DNA from: Rouxiella chamberiensis
Lineage (GTDB): Bacteria > Pseudomonadota > Gammaproteobacteria > Enterobacterales > Enterobacteriaceae
DNA length: 64,000 nt
Direction of reading: 5' to 3'
Assembly: GCF_026967475.1 (NCBI RefSeq)
Contig: NZ_CP114058.1
Span: forward strand, 2,046,001-2,110,000
The notes under the pieces are model-generated. The model searched no databases. It saw only the letters and a program-made list of their open reading frames with translations, and was not told where the DNA came from. The position numbers were made by a program, and so were the translations under genes. Position 1 is the stretch's first letter. Every line of letters begins with the position of its first letter. Below, one piece after another: positions 21,865 through 31,965 of the stretch.

Positions 21865-22224
21865 TCAGAGCTCCCGAAAGCGGCTGCGGACCCCGAAGGT
21901 TTCGGAGGTCACGTACCGCTCCACCTCGCGAAGCCGTTGCTCGCCGGCCGCAAGTTGGCGATCGGCTTCAACCAGCAACTCATGGGCGGAGGCAGGCTGT
22001 TCATCGTCGAAACTTTGGGCCGGTACGGGTTCCAGCAGCCAGGCCAGCAAAAAATAGGCCACGACGGTAAACATGAACAGACCAAAGAACATCGACAACA
22101 CGACAATCAGTCTCAGCAACTTGACCGGCACGCCCAGATAATGCGACAGCCCGGCACAAACGCCTTTCAACATGCCTTCTTCGGGCACGCGATACAGTTT
22201 TCTTTCCGCAAGCGTGGTTGACAT
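21865..22224 (-). CDS. pspC: PspC, envelope stress transmembrane regulator
   Basis: Inner-membrane sensor that, with PspB, sequesters PspA under membrane stress and so releases PspF. The 119-residue length equals that of E. coli. The PspC domain begins RKLYRVPEEGMLKGVCAGLSHYLG, followed by a membrane helix at about residues 40-65. A C-terminal leucine-rich segment follows. ATG 22224 shares its A with the pspB TAA stop (TAATG), and the longer in-frame extension upstream lies inside pspB, so it is rejected. Confidence 0.96.
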   Translation of the reverse strand: MSTTLAERKLYRVPEEGMLKGVCAGLSHYLGVPVKLLRLIVVLSMFFGLFMFTVVAYFLLAWLLEPVPAQSFDDEQPASAHELLVEADRQLAAGEQRLREVERYVTSETFGVRSRFREL

Positions 22225-22451
22225 TATGATTGCCTCCAACCCGGGTGCTCGGCATCGAGGATTTCTTCCAGCGCCTGAATACGTTCGCGCATGCGACGCG
22301 CCTCGCCGGTTAGCTGCTGTAAATTCTGATACTCGTTCTGACTGAGCTGACTGCCGTTCTGCGAACGGCTGCTGTAATGCAGCCACAGCCAGATAGGGGC
22401 GACAAACAGCACAAATATGGTCAGTGGAATGGCTAAAAACAGAACACTCAT
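22224..22451 (-). CDS. pspB: PspB, envelope stress membrane protein
   Basis: Small inner-membrane partner of PspC, 75 residues. One N-terminal helix (SVLFLAIPLTIFVLFVAPIWLWLH region) is followed by a cytoplasmic leucine-rich amphipathic segment (residues 38-66). It overlaps pspC by one base and lies 84 bases after pspA in the operon. Confidence 0.96.
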   Translation of the reverse strand: MSVLFLAIPLTIFVLFVAPIWLWLHYSSRSQNGSQLSQNEYQNLQQLTGEARRMRERIQALEEILDAEHPGWRQS

Positions 22452-22535
22452 CTCTACTCCTTTAGGATAACCATGCTTAAAAATCGCCTGAAACGCGCCC
22501 CGCTTTCGGGGCGGCGAATGACTTCAGGAAGATTA

Positions 22536-23207
22536 TCAGGCGTCCTTGCCGACCTGCATCTTGGCGCGCAGGGCTGCGATTTGGGCACTGATTTCATCAT
22601 CGGCCTTCAGTTCGGCAAACTGCTGGTCGAGCGTTTTCTTTTTGCCGATGCTGTAAGATTCCGACTCGGCTTCCATGGTGTCGATACGGCGCTCGAAATG
22701 CTCGAAACGCGCCATTGCTTCATCAATCTTGCCGCTGTCGAGCTGACGACGCACATCGCGAGAGGAAGAAGCGGCCTGATGACGTAAAGTCAGCGCCTGC
22801 TGGCGGGCACGGGTTTCAGTCAGTTTGCTTTCAAGCTCGCCGATTTCGGACTTCATGCGGTCCAGCGTTTCTTCAACGGTAGCGACTTCATTTTTCAGCG
22901 TAGTCACCAATTCAACCAGTTTCTGTTTTTCGATTAACGCCGCGCGAGCCAGATCGTCTTTATCTTTGCGCAGCGCCAGTTCGGCTTTTTCCTGCCATTC
23001 GTTCTGCTGGGCTTCGCCCTGTTCGATACGGCGTTTCAGCTGTTTCTTTTCGGCAAGTGCACGCGCCGAGGTGGAACGCACTTCAACCAGCGTGTCTTCC
23101 ATTTCCTGAATCATCAAACGCACCAGCTTCTGGGGGTCTTCGGCTTTATCCAGCAGATTATTGATGTTGGCGTTTACGATATCGGCAAAACGAGAAAAAA
23201 TACCCAT
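22536..23207 (-). CDS. pspA: PspA, phage shock protein A
   Basis: Peripheral membrane protein of the PspA/IM30 (ESCRT-III-like) family. Free PspA binds and inhibits the activator PspF; under stress it oligomerises on the inner membrane and limits proton leakage. It has 223 residues, almost entirely coiled-coil, with N-terminal amphipathic helix [25 protein letters not shown] and the family motif [13 protein letters not shown]. It is the first gene of the psp operon, driven by the sigma-54 promoter upstream. Confidence 0.98.
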   Translation of the reverse strand: MGIFSRFADIVNANINNLLDKAEDPQKLVRLMIQEMEDTLVEVRSTSARALAEKKQLKRRIEQGEAQQNEWQEKAELALRKDKDDLARAALIEKQKLVELVTTLKNEVATVEETLDRMKSEIGELESKLTETRARQQALTLRHQAASSSRDVRRQLDSGKIDEAMARFEHFERRIDTMEAESESYSIGKKKTLDQQFAELKADDEISAQIAALRAKMQVGKDA

Positions 23208-23303
23208 AGTGAAGCTTCCTCTTTGACTTGTTTATGACCCATAAGGTCAATGTGAATTAAATCGACAGACGGCTAACTGCCTGTCTTTGCTGATATAGGT
23301 ATT

Positions 23304-23319
23304 ACAAAACGCGTGCCAA
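23304..23319 (-). promoter_or_regulatory. sigma-54 promoter of pspA
   Basis: The minus strand reads TTGGCACGCGTTTTGT, matching the sigma-54 -24/-12 consensus TGGCACG-N4-TTGC; the TTGT form is also seen at E. coli pspA. It lies about 100 bases before the pspA ATG, with AT-rich DNA suitable for IHF and PspF sites on the pspF side. Confidence 0.88.
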
Positions 23320-23426
23320 CTTTTAAAAAAGAGTATCTCGCTGAATAAAAACACTTTTTTAATTTGGACTTCTGCTAGGCTTTAAAAAGCACTGATAATT
23401 TTAACCAAGGGTTGGTAAATTTCACC

Positions 23427-24449
23427 ATGACAAACACTATCGACAATTTGCTCGGCGAAGCCAATTCATTTATTGACGTTCTGGAACAGGTCTCGCAACT
23501 TGCCCGCTTGAACAAACCGGTGCTCGTGACGGGCGAACGCGGAACCGGTAAAGAGCTGATTGCCCACCGTCTTCATTATCTTTCCGGGCGTTGGCAAGGC
23601 CCTTTCATCTCGTTGAACTGCGCGGCGCTTAACGAAAGCCTGCTGGATTCCGAACTCTTCGGCCATGAAGCGGGGGCGTTTACCGGCGCGCAAAAACGGC
23701 ATCTGGGACGATTCGAACGCGCCGACGGCGGCACGCTATTTCTTGACGAGTTGGCGACCGCGCCCATGCTGGTGCAGGAAAAACTGCTGCGTGTCATTGA
23801 ATATGGTCATCTCGAGCGCGTCGGTGGCAGCCAGCCGTTGCAGGTCGATGTCCGTCTGGTGTGCGCCACCAATGACGATTTGCCCGCCCTCGCCGCCGCA
23901 GGCAAGTTTCGCGCCGACCTGCTGGACAGGCTGGCCTTTGATGTGGTTCAACTGCCGCCGCTGCGCGAACGCCAGCAGGACATCATGTTACTGGCCGAAC
24001 ATTTTGCCATTCAGATGTGCCGCGAGCTGTCCCTGCCGCTGTTTCCGGGCTTTACGGAAGAGGCGCAGGACACACTGCTGGACTACCGCTGGCCGGGCAA
24101 TGTTCGCGAGCTGAAAAATGTGGTTGAACGCTCCATGTACCGTCACGGCACCAGCGAGACGCCGCTCGATAATATCGTCCTCAATCCCTTTAGCCGCCAT
24201 GCACCGCCCGAAGCCCAAACCGCGACGCCGCAAACGGGCGCTGGTCTGCCGACCTTGCCGATAGACAGCAGGGCCTTTCTGAATGAGGTTGAAAAATCGC
24301 TGATTGAGCAGGCGTTGAAGCAGGCGAAATTTAACCAGCGACGCGCCGCCGACCTGTTGAGTCTGACGTATCACCAGCTGCGGGGAATGTTGAAGAAGCA
24401 CGGCATGCAGGTCAATGCGCCTGACAGTGAAGAGAAAACGGCCAAATAG
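23427..24449 (+). CDS. pspF: PspF, sigma-54 activator of the psp genes
   Basis: Bacterial enhancer-binding protein of 340 residues without a receiver domain; it is controlled by PspA binding. Walker A is GERGTGKE at residues 36-43, the sigma-54 contact loop GAFTGA is at 83-88, Walker B is GGTLFLDELA, and a Fis-type helix-turn-helix (RRAADLLSLTYHQLRGMLKKH) ends the protein. ATG 23427 matches the E. coli start; an in-frame TTG 15 bases upstream abuts the AAGGG and is unlikely. Divergent from pspA. Confidence 0.97.
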   Translation: MTNTIDNLLGEANSFIDVLEQVSQLARLNKPVLVTGERGTGKELIAHRLHYLSGRWQGPFISLNCAALNESLLDSELFGHEAGAFTGAQKRHLGRFERADGGTLFLDELATAPMLVQEKLLRVIEYGHLERVGGSQPLQVDVRLVCATNDDLPALAAAGKFRADLLDRLAFDVVQLPPLRERQQDIMLLAEHFAIQMCRELSLPLFPGFTEEAQDTLLDYRWPGNVRELKNVVERSMYRHGTSETPLDNIVLNPFSRHAPPEAQTATPQTGAGLPTLPIDSRAFLNEVEKSLIEQALKQAKFNQRRAADLLSLTYHQLRGMLKKHGMQVNAPDSEEKTAK

Positions 24450-24454
24450 CAGAC

Positions 24455-24555
24455 AAAAAAAGCCAGCACCCGAGCTGGCTAAATAATACTGGAAGCAATG
24501 TGAGCAATGTCGTACCGACTGTTTAGCGTCCCGGGCGGGGCGTTATGCAGTCGGT
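24455..24555 (-). ncRNA. ryhB: RyhB iron-stress small RNA
   Basis: Hfq-dependent sRNA that lowers expression of non-essential iron-using proteins when Fe is scarce. The minus strand contains, almost unchanged from E. coli RyhB, the seed region ACGACATTGCTCACATTG and then CTTCCAGTATTA-TTAGCCAGC, ending in the terminator AGCCAGC/GCTGGCT plus seven T. The 5' part differs: an 8-bp stem ACCGACTG/CAGTCGGT starts the RNA, giving about 101 nt. A Fur box overlaps the promoter just upstream. In E. coli ryhB lies elsewhere (yhhX-yhhY); here it is convergent with pspF. Confidence 0.95.
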
Positions 24556-24562
24556 AAAAAGA

Positions 24563-24577
24563 TGATAATAGTTATCA
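24563..24577 (-). promoter_or_regulatory. Fur box over the ryhB promoter
   Basis: TGATAATAGTTATCA is a 7-1-7 inverted repeat matching the Fur core (TGATAAT-N-ATTATCA with one change). On the minus strand it contains the likely -10 TATTAT, with TTTACA further upstream as a possible -35. Iron-loaded Fur would block ryhB. Confidence 0.88.
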
Positions 24578-24716
24578 GTACCATCTGTAAAGCACTTTGT
24601 TGAGAATTTTTCTCATTACCATACTAAGTTTGCGGCTACTGTTTAACGCAATGGATTGGGGTGTCTGACAGAGTGCGGTACACTTAGCAGATCGCTTACT
24701 TACATTTGAAGCCCTT

Positions 24717-26451
24717 ATGCGTTGTATAACCCCCTGGATGCTGATACTGGCCGGTCTTGCCTCGGTATGTTTCTGCCGTGACCACTTTTGCGGCGGCTCC
24801 TTCCGCTGCCGATACCGTCAACGAAAAAACGCATTCATCCGCAAGGCCCACGCCGCCTGCCGATATCCGCAACAGCGGATTCGTCTATTGCGTCAATGGA
24901 ATGGTCAACACTTTCAATCCCCAGAAAGCCAGCAGCGGACTGATTATCGACACCCTCGCGGCACAGCTTTACGACCGTTTGCTGGATGTCGACCCTTATA
25001 CCTATCGTCTTATTCCCGAATTGGCGCAAAGCTGGGAAGTGCTGGACAACGGCGCGACCTACCGCTTTCATCTGCGCAAAGATGTGCCGTTTCAAACCAC
25101 CTCGTGGTTCAAGCCGACCCGCAATATGAATGCCGACGACGTCGTGTTCAGCAACGAACGTGTCATTGATGAAAATAATCCCTATCACGGCGTCAATGGC
25201 TCGGATTATCCGTATTTCGACAGTCTACAGTTCGCCAATACGGTAAAAAGCGTTAAAAAACTCGATGACTATACGGTTGAATTCAAGCTGAATAATCCTG
25301 ATGCCTCGTTCCTGTGGCATCTGGCGACCCACTATGCGCCGGTGCTGTCGGCGGAATACGCGGCCAACCTGAAAAAACGCGGCATCGAAGAACAGATAGA
25401 CCGCTTGCCGGTCGGCACCGGTCCGTTCCAGCTGGCCGATTTCCGTGCCGGACAATATGTGCGCCTTGCGCGCAATGGCAAATACTGGAAAGGCATTCCG
25501 CGCATGCAGCAGGTCGTTATCGATATGGGTGTGGGCGGTACCGGACGCCTGTCGAAACTGCTGACCGGCGAATGTGACGTGCTGGCCTATCCGGCGGCGA
25601 GTCAGCTGTCGATTCTTCGCGACGATCAGCGCCTGCGCCTGACGTTGCGTCCGGGCATGAACGTCGCCTATCTGGCGTTCAATACCAATAAACCGCCGCT
25701 GAACGATCCCCGCGTGCGCGAAGCCGTGGCGCTTGCCATCAACAATCAGCGCCTGATGCAATCCATTTATTACGGCACGGCCGAAACTGCCGCGTCTGTG
25801 CTGCCACGCGCCTCGTGGGCGTATGACAGCGGCGCGAAAGTCACCGAGTACAATCCCGAGAAGGCGCGGCAGATTCTGGCAAGCCTCGGCAAAAAAGATC
25901 TCGTGCTGCATCTCTGGGTGCCGATAGTTTCGCAGTCCTATAACCCGAGTCCGCTGAAAACCGCCGAACTCATTCAGGCCGATCTGGCGCAGGTCGGCAT
26001 TAAAGTGCTGATAAGACCGGTCGAGGGGCGTTTCCAGGAAGCACGTTTAATGGAAATGAATCACGACCTGACCCTTTCCGGCTGGTCGACCGACAGCAAC
26101 GATCCCGACAGCTTTTTCCGCCCTGTGCTGAGCTGCGCGGCAATTCGGTCACAGACCAACTATGCTCACTGGTGTAACCCGCAGTTTGATGCCCTGCTGC
26201 ATCAGGCGCTGCTCTCACAGCAGCTGTCCCAGCGTATCGACTACTATCAGCAGGCGCAGGATATTCTCGAAAAAGAGTTGCCGGTACTGCCGCTCGCCTC
26301 TTCGCTGAGATTGCAGGCCTACCGCTTTGACATCAAGGGGTTGGTGCTAAGTCCGTTTGGCAACTCGTCGTTTGCCGGGGTGTTCCGTGATGCCACGGGC
26401 AACAGTAGCGATGTCAGTATTTCGCGGTCAGCGGAGGAGAAAACGCCGTGA
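24717..26451 (+). CDS. sapA: SapA, periplasmic solute-binding protein (frameshift in signal peptide)
   Basis: Binding protein of the SapABCDF system. Sap is linked to antimicrobial-peptide resistance in several pathogens, and SapBCDF to putrescine export in E. coli. The SBP_bac_5 body is intact ([33 protein letters not shown]). The natural start appears to be ATG 24717, giving the hydrophobic signal [17 protein letters not shown], but the frame then shifts by +1; removing one T of 24770-24772 joins it to [14 protein letters not shown]. Without that, only a poor TTG start (24757) lacking a signal peptide remains. Corrected length is 577 residues. Confidence 0.93.
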
Positions 26452-27414
26452 TTATCTTTATTTTACGTCGGCTGCTGCTGCTTATCATCACGCTGTTTCT
26501 GCTCAGTCTGGTGTCGTTCAGCCTGAGCTATTTTACCCCGCACGCGCCATTGCAGGGCGCGTCGCTATGGGACGCCTACCGCTTCTTCTTTACCGGCCTG
26601 CTGCAATTTGATTTCGGCGTATCGAGCATCAACGGCGAGGCCATCAACGGGCAACTGCTGAGTGTGTTCCCGGCTACGATGGAGCTGTGTATTCTGGCGT
26701 TTATCTTTGCGCTGCTGGTCGGCATTCCGCTTGGCATTACCGCCGGGGTGATGCGTGGAAAGTGGCCGGATGTCGCTATCAGCACCCTCGCCCTGCTCGG
26801 CTTTTCGATTCCTGTTTTCTGGCTGGCTTTGCTGCTGATGCTGTTTTTCTCGCTGCAACTTGGCTGGCTGCCGGTTTCCGGGCGTATCGACCTGCTCTAT
26901 CAGCTCAAACCGGTCACGGGTTTCGAATTGATCGACGCGTGGCTGTCGAACCTCGCCGTATCGCCACGAAATGCTGGTTAGCGCGGTAAAACATATGATT
27001 CTGCCGATTGCGGCGCTGGCCGTTGCGCCCACCACGGAAGTCATCCGCCTGATGCGGATTTCAACCGACGAGATCCTCGGTAAGAATTACATCAAGGCGG
27101 CGGCCACGCGTGGCCTTTCCCGCTTTGCGGTCATTCGCCGTCACGTGCTGCACAACGCGCTGCCGCCGATTATTCCGCAGCTTGGCCTGCAATTTTCTAC
27201 CATGCTGACGCTCGCGATGATAACCGAGATGGTCTTCAACTGGCCGGGGCTGGGCCGCTGGATGATAAACGCCATCCGCCAGCAGGACTACGCCGCAATT
27301 TCGGCGGGCGTCATGGTCGCAGGATCGCTGGTCATCGTCGTCAACGTGCTTTCCGATATTCTGGGCGCCATTTTGAATCCACTGAAACATAAGGAGTGGT
27401 ATGCCTTCAGATAA
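26448..27414 (+). CDS. sapB: SapB, Sap transporter permease (single-base frameshift)
   Basis: Inner-membrane permease pairing with SapC. It starts at GTG 26448, overlapping the sapA stop (GTGA). N-terminal helices and the periplasmic loop are in one frame; from [12 protein letters not shown] onward the protein continues in another. Removing one C of 26951-26952 restores [15 protein letters not shown] and gives 321 residues, the E. coli length. The permease EAA loop region ([23 protein letters not shown]) is intact. The extra base follows GAAC. Confidence 0.93.
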
Positions 27415-28291
27415 CGTGTATCGCGAGAAACAGGTTGCCAGTCCGCTGCGCTACACCTGGCGTATTTTCTATCGCGACAGCCTGTCGATGATCGGTTTTT
27501 ATGGCGTCGTCGCCCTCATCCTGCTGTGTCTGTTTGGCGGGCTGCTGGCCCCTTACCAGCTGGATCAACAGTTTCTCGGCTATCAACTGCTGCCGCCTTC
27601 CTGGTCACATTATGGCGATGTGTCATTCTTTCTGGGGACCGACGATTTAGGCCGCGACCTGCTAAGCCGTATTCTCAGCGGCGCCGCGCCGACTATCGGC
27701 GGTGCCATTCTGGTGACGCTGGCGGCGGCATTCTGCGCGGTCATCATCGGCGTGCTGGCGGGCAGTACGCGCGGTCTGCGCTCGGCGGTGCTGAATCACG
27801 TGTTCGATACCCTGCTGTCCATTCCTTCTTTATTACTGGCGATTGTGGTGGTGGCCTTTATCGGCCCGAAACTCGAGCACGCCTATCTGGCGGTGTGGAT
27901 GGCGCTGCTGCCTCGCGTGGCGCGAACGCTGTATGTCGCGGTCCACGATGAAATGGAGAAAGAGTATGTGGTCGCGGTACGTCTTGACGGCGCGACCACT
28001 TTCCAGATCCTGCGTTATGCGGTGCTGCCGAATATTGTGGCGGTGCTGGTGACCGAATTTACCCGCGCGCTGTCGATGGCCATCATGGACATCTCCGCGC
28101 TGGGCTTTCTTGATCTCGGCGCGCAGTTGCCTTCGCCCGAATGGGGCGCCATGCTCGGCGATTCGCTTGAGCTGGTGTATGTCGCGCCGTGGACGGTCAT
28201 GCTCCCCGGTGCCTGCATACTGGTCAGCGTGCTGCTGATTAACCTGCTGGGCGACGGCGTACGCCGCGCGATTATTGCGGGGGTGAAATAA
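27401..28291 (+). CDS. sapC: SapC, Sap transporter permease
   Basis: Second permease of the Sap transporter, 296 residues as in E. coli. It shows an N-terminal helix, the OppC-type sequence [15 protein letters not shown], five more helices and an EAA loop ([20 protein letters not shown]). It overlaps the end of sapB by 14 bases and shares one base with sapD, so it is strongly coupled. Confidence 0.96.
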   Translation: MPSDNVYREKQVASPLRYTWRIFYRDSLSMIGFYGVVALILLCLFGGLLAPYQLDQQFLGYQLLPPSWSHYGDVSFFLGTDDLGRDLLSRILSGAAPTIGGAILVTLAAAFCAVIIGVLAGSTRGLRSAVLNHVFDTLLSIPSLLLAIVVVAFIGPKLEHAYLAVWMALLPRVARTLYVAVHDEMEKEYVVAVRLDGATTFQILRYAVLPNIVAVLVTEFTRALSMAIMDISALGFLDLGAQLPSPEWGAMLGDSLELVYVAPWTVMLPGACILVSVLLINLLGDGVRRAIIAGVK

Positions 28292-29283
28292 TGCCATTAC
28301 TGGATATTCGCAACCTGACCATTGAATTCATGACCTCCGAAGGGCCGGTGAAAGCCGTCGATCGCGTGAGTCTTTCGCTGACTGCCGGTGAAGTGCGCGG
28401 CCTGGTCGGGGAATCCGGATCCGGCAAGAGCCTGATAGCCAAAGCCATTTGCGGTGTTACCAAAGACAACTGGCGCGTCACCGCAGACCGGATGCGTTTT
28501 GACGGCATCGACTTGCTGCACCTTAGCCCGCGCGAGCGGCGCAAATTAATAGGTCACAACATTTCGATGATCTTCCAGGAGCCGCAATCCTGTCTGGATC
28601 CTTCGGAAAACATCGGTAAACAGCTTACCCAGGCCATTCCGGGTTGGACCTACAAAGGCCTGTGGTATCAGCGTTTCCGCTGGCGCAGGAAACGCGCCAT
28701 CGAACTGTTGCACCGCGTGGGTATCAAGGATCACAAAGATATCATGGCAAGCTTCCCGTATGAGTTGACGGAGGGTGAATGCCAGAAGGTGATGATTGCC
28801 ATTGCGCTGGCGAATCAGCCACGGCTGTTGATTGCCGATGAGCCGACCAACGCGATGGAGCCGACCACGCAGGCACAGATTTTCCGCCTGCTGGCACGTC
28901 TGAACCAGAACAACGGCACCACGATTTTGCTGATAAGTCATGACTTGCAGATGATGAGCAAATGGGCCAATCGGGTTAACGTGCTGTACTGCGGACAAAC
29001 GGTGGAGAGCGCGGGGGTTGAAGAACTGCTGGCGACGCCGCACCACCCCTATACTCAGGCATTGATTCGCGCAATGCCCGACTTTGGCCGTTCGCTGCCG
29101 CATAAAAGCCGTTTGAATACGCTGCCCGGCGCCATTCCTTCACTGGAACACTTGCCCATTGGCTGCCGCCTCGGCCCGCGCTGCCCTTATGCGCAGAAAA
29201 AATGTATCGAAACCCCGCGTCTGCTGCTGGCGAAGACGCATGCCTATGCCTGCCACTTTCCGCTGAATATGGAGGAAAAATAA
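28291..29283 (+). CDS. sapD: SapD, Sap transporter ATPase
   Basis: ABC ATPase of 330 residues. Walker A is GESGSGKS near residues 39-46. Walker B is [16 protein letters not shown]. The signature is the unusual LTEGECQKV instead of LSGGQ, a feature also of E. coli SapD, which supports the name. In E. coli SapD also stimulates the Trk potassium transporter. Start and stop each overlap the neighbours by one base (TAATG). Confidence 0.96.
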   Translation: MPLLDIRNLTIEFMTSEGPVKAVDRVSLSLTAGEVRGLVGESGSGKSLIAKAICGVTKDNWRVTADRMRFDGIDLLHLSPRERRKLIGHNISMIFQEPQSCLDPSENIGKQLTQAIPGWTYKGLWYQRFRWRRKRAIELLHRVGIKDHKDIMASFPYELTEGECQKVMIAIALANQPRLLIADEPTNAMEPTTQAQIFRLLARLNQNNGTTILLISHDLQMMSKWANRVNVLYCGQTVESAGVEELLATPHHPYTQALIRAMPDFGRSLPHKSRLNTLPGAIPSLEHLPIGCRLGPRCPYAQKKCIETPRLLLAKTHAYACHFPLNMEEK

Positions 29284-30096
29284 TGGCCGAGACGCTGCTT
29301 GAAGTCAGAAATCTGTGCAAAACCTTTCGTTATCGCACGGGTCTGTTTCGCAAAATGAATTTGCAGGCGGTGAAGCCGGTGAATTTCACGCTGCGCGCCA
29401 AACAGACGCTGGCGATTATTGGGGAGAACTGGCTCCGGGAAATCGACGTTGGCCAAAATGCTGGCGGGCATGATTGAACCGACCGACGGCGAGATTCTGG
29501 TTGACGATCAGGTGCTGAAGTTCGGCGATTATCGTCAGCGCAGTCAGACGGTGCGCATGATTTTTCAGGATCCGACGACGTCACTGAATCCGCGTCAGCG
29601 GATTGGCGCGATACTCGAAGCCCCGCTGCGCCTGACCAGCAATATGGAGGCGCACGAACGCGAAATCCGCCTCAACCAGACGCTGCGTCAGGTGGGATTG
29701 CTGCCCGACCATGCCAATTATTATCCGCATATGCTGGCGTCGGGTCAGGTTCAGCGCGTGGCGCTGGCACGGGCGCTGATTCTGCAACCCAAAGTGATTG
29801 TTGCCGACGAGGCGCTGGCATCGCTGGATATGTCGATGCGCTCGCAGATAATCAACATGATGCTCGAATTGCAGGAGAAACAGGGCATCTCCTACATCTA
29901 TGTGACCCAGCATCTCGGCATGATGAAACACATCAGCGATCAGGTACTGGTGATGCACAATGGCGAAGTGGTCGAGCGCGGGTGTACGGCAGAAGTGTTG
30001 GCGGCGCCCTTTCATGATCTGACCAAAAGACTGGTGGCAAGCCACTTTGGCGAGGCGCTGACCGCCGATGCCTGGCGGCGGGATGCGCGGGCGTAG
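29283..30096 (+). CDS. sapF: SapF, Sap transporter ATPase (single-base frameshift)
   Basis: Second ATPase of the Sap system. The N-terminal 49 residues ([15 protein letters not shown]...) read in one frame and the rest in another; the break is exactly in the Walker A. Removing the T at 29430 restores IGENGSGKST, so the insertion is certain to one base. The corrected protein has 270 residues (E. coli 268). The signature is LASGQVQR and Walker B VIVADEALASLD. The inserted T follows GAAC. Last gene of the sap operon. Confidence 0.93.
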
Positions 30097-30225
30097 CACG
30101 TTCGCCCGGGCGTTTTAAATTTCGCTATTCCTTTTAGCTATGATTTATCACTTAACAGTATTTTATAGGGTGTGAACGATAAGCAAGGATAGAGTCTGAA
30201 AATGCCCTACGCAAAGGACTCAATC

Positions 30226-31404
30226 ATGGAACAACAGCGCCGGGCCGCACTGGATGGTTGGTATCACGAAACCCAGACCAGTCCACTGCGGCACACCCCT
30301 CTGGATCCCTGTCAAACGCCCTCTTCCGACAGTTTTCTTCTGGGTCTTGAACAGAAAATAGAACCCTCGCTGCGCCGCACGCTGACACAACGCAACGGTC
30401 TGCTGTTTGCGGGCCAAACCTGTTATAACAAGCTGTTTCCCAAACATGTGGCGCTGTCGCGCAGGCAAACGCTCTCGCTCTACGACCGGTTGAGCAGCGC
30501 ACTCACCGTGGCGCAGGTCACCGGCATTCAACCGCTTTGCAGCCACTATGCGGCCCGTCTCGCCCCGCTCAACTGCCCCGACGCCTCGCGCGAAAGCAAC
30601 ATTCGTCAAACCCACCTTGCCCAGTATGCCCGCCTGCTGGCGACTCAGCCGACGCTGATTACCCCGGCGATGCTGGCGCAGTTGGGCGAAGTGGGGCTGG
30701 GTCCTCAGGATATCGTCCTGTTTTCGCAACTGATTGGCTTTGTCAGCTTTCAGGCGCGGGTGCTGGCCGTCGTCAATGCCCTTGCCGGACGCCCTGCGAC
30801 CGTGTTGCCCGGTTTTCCACAACCAGAAGAGTGCGAACAAAAAGGTTTCTCGCTCGGACTGCGCAGCTGGCAGTCGCGCCTAGCGGAAGTCGAGGTCAGG
30901 AAGGCCACCAAAGAGCAACTGGATGCGCTGGATTCAAGCGCACCTGAGGCACGCGACTCGTCGTTTTATCGACTGCTGGCGCAGGACGCGCCAACGCTTG
31001 AAGCCCTGTCTGCGGTTTCGGGCCATATCATGCAGCAGCCGAATGATGAAAAATCGGCGCTCAAGGAGTGGGCCGCTGCCGCCACGTCACGCATTAACGG
31101 CTGTCTGTTCTGTGCCGGAATTCATGGCCGTTATTATTTGCAGGCGGGCGGAGAATCCACGCAAATCGATACGCTATTTGCCGAAGTAGCAGAGATGCAC
31201 ACGGCGTTGACGCAGCAGGATCCTTTGTTCAAGGCGGTTTGTGTCCTGACCCGGACGCCGGAAAAATTCGATGCTGCCGCCGTGCAACCTCTGCGGGATG
31301 CGGGTTATTCTCACACGCAGATCCTCGATATTCTGCTCAGCAGCGCGCTGTTTAACTGGCTTAACAGACTGATTCAGACTTTGGGAGAGTCTCGTTTAAA
31401 CTAA
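30226..31404 (+). CDS. yciW: YciW, AhpD/CMD-fold putative oxidoreductase
   Basis: 392-residue protein that I assign to the YciW family (E. coli YciW about 375-400 residues, reported under CysB control and linked to cysteine/methionine metabolism). Near the C-terminus it has the AhpD-like CxxCxxxH signature: C293, C296 and H300 in GCLFCAGIH, suggesting peroxidatic redox chemistry. The N-terminal half has no motif I recognise. ATG 30226 is preferred because AAGGA stands 7 bases before it; an in-frame ATG at 30202 has no good site. In E. coli yciW lies close to fabI and sapF, so the position fits, but fabI is absent between them here. Confidence 0.85.
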   Translation: MEQQRRAALDGWYHETQTSPLRHTPLDPCQTPSSDSFLLGLEQKIEPSLRRTLTQRNGLLFAGQTCYNKLFPKHVALSRRQTLSLYDRLSSALTVAQVTGIQPLCSHYAARLAPLNCPDASRESNIRQTHLAQYARLLATQPTLITPAMLAQLGEVGLGPQDIVLFSQLIGFVSFQARVLAVVNALAGRPATVLPGFPQPEECEQKGFSLGLRSWQSRLAEVEVRKATKEQLDALDSSAPEARDSSFYRLLAQDAPTLEALSAVSGHIMQQPNDEKSALKEWAAAATSRINGCLFCAGIHGRYYLQAGGESTQIDTLFAEVAEMHTALTQQDPLFKAVCVLTRTPEKFDAAAVQPLRDAGYSHTQILDILLSSALFNWLNRLIQTLGESRLN

Positions 31405-31420
31405 CCTGCTGTTTTAGCGT

Positions 31421-31456
31421 CCATCGCAGGGTAAATCACTTTGCGATGGGGCTTTT
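31421..31456 (+). terminator. yciW terminator
   Basis: CCATCGCA pairs with TGCGATGG and is followed by GGCTTTT, starting 17 bases after the yciW stop. Confidence 0.75.
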
Positions 31457-31965
31457 CAGCTTATCCCTTCTGCTATCTACCTGCGTATCTGGTACTTGGC
31501 TTAATTCCTATCTAAAATTTAGTGTTAAAAAGTGACGAATATCACATTACAATCGTCGCGTAAAAAATGCTTGCAAAACCTCGCGACACCCATTTTACGA
31601 AAAACTGCTTAAAACCCCTGTTATCGAAACTTCCTTCGGTTTATTCCGATAATAACGCGACATTTATCTTAATTTCGCCTGTTTTATAGCGCTTTCCCCC
31701 ATGCCCGTATTGAGCAATTATCAAACAGAACAATCCTTCGACAATTTTATTAAACATAAACGTTAATGCTGGATAACAAATCGTATAGAGTTTAATCAGG
31801 CTGCCGAGGGCAATGGTAACAGAATATGTCAAAATACTTGTCTACCCCGCCAAGATAGGGAACATTACTCCCCGTAATACACCCTATAACTATGCTGAGA
31901 GCGCTTACCTGCGCTACTTATGTGCTGACCGTCCACGTGGCGGGAAGAAATAAATCGAGGTATTT
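31457..31965. other. region upstream of dtpA
   Basis: About 510 AT-rich bases without a supported gene. It contains a CRP-type palindrome early on and otherwise no clear promoter. A 63-codon ORF on the minus strand (31641-31832) has no Shine-Dalgarno or similarity I recognise. In E. coli dtpA is controlled by EnvZ/OmpR; I could not identify OmpR sites with confidence. Confidence 0.45.
31531..31546 (+). promoter_or_regulatory. possible CRP-cAMP site
   Basis: AGTGACGAATATCACA has the GTGA-N6-TCAC core of CRP sites. It stands about 420 bases before dtpA, so its target promoter is unclear. Confidence 0.5.

Noticed and set aside
24757..24780. TTG start for sapA giving a protein without the N-terminal signal
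   Set aside because: The ATG at 24717 opens a textbook signal peptide in the neighbouring frame, and a one-base correction joins the two; SapA must be exported.
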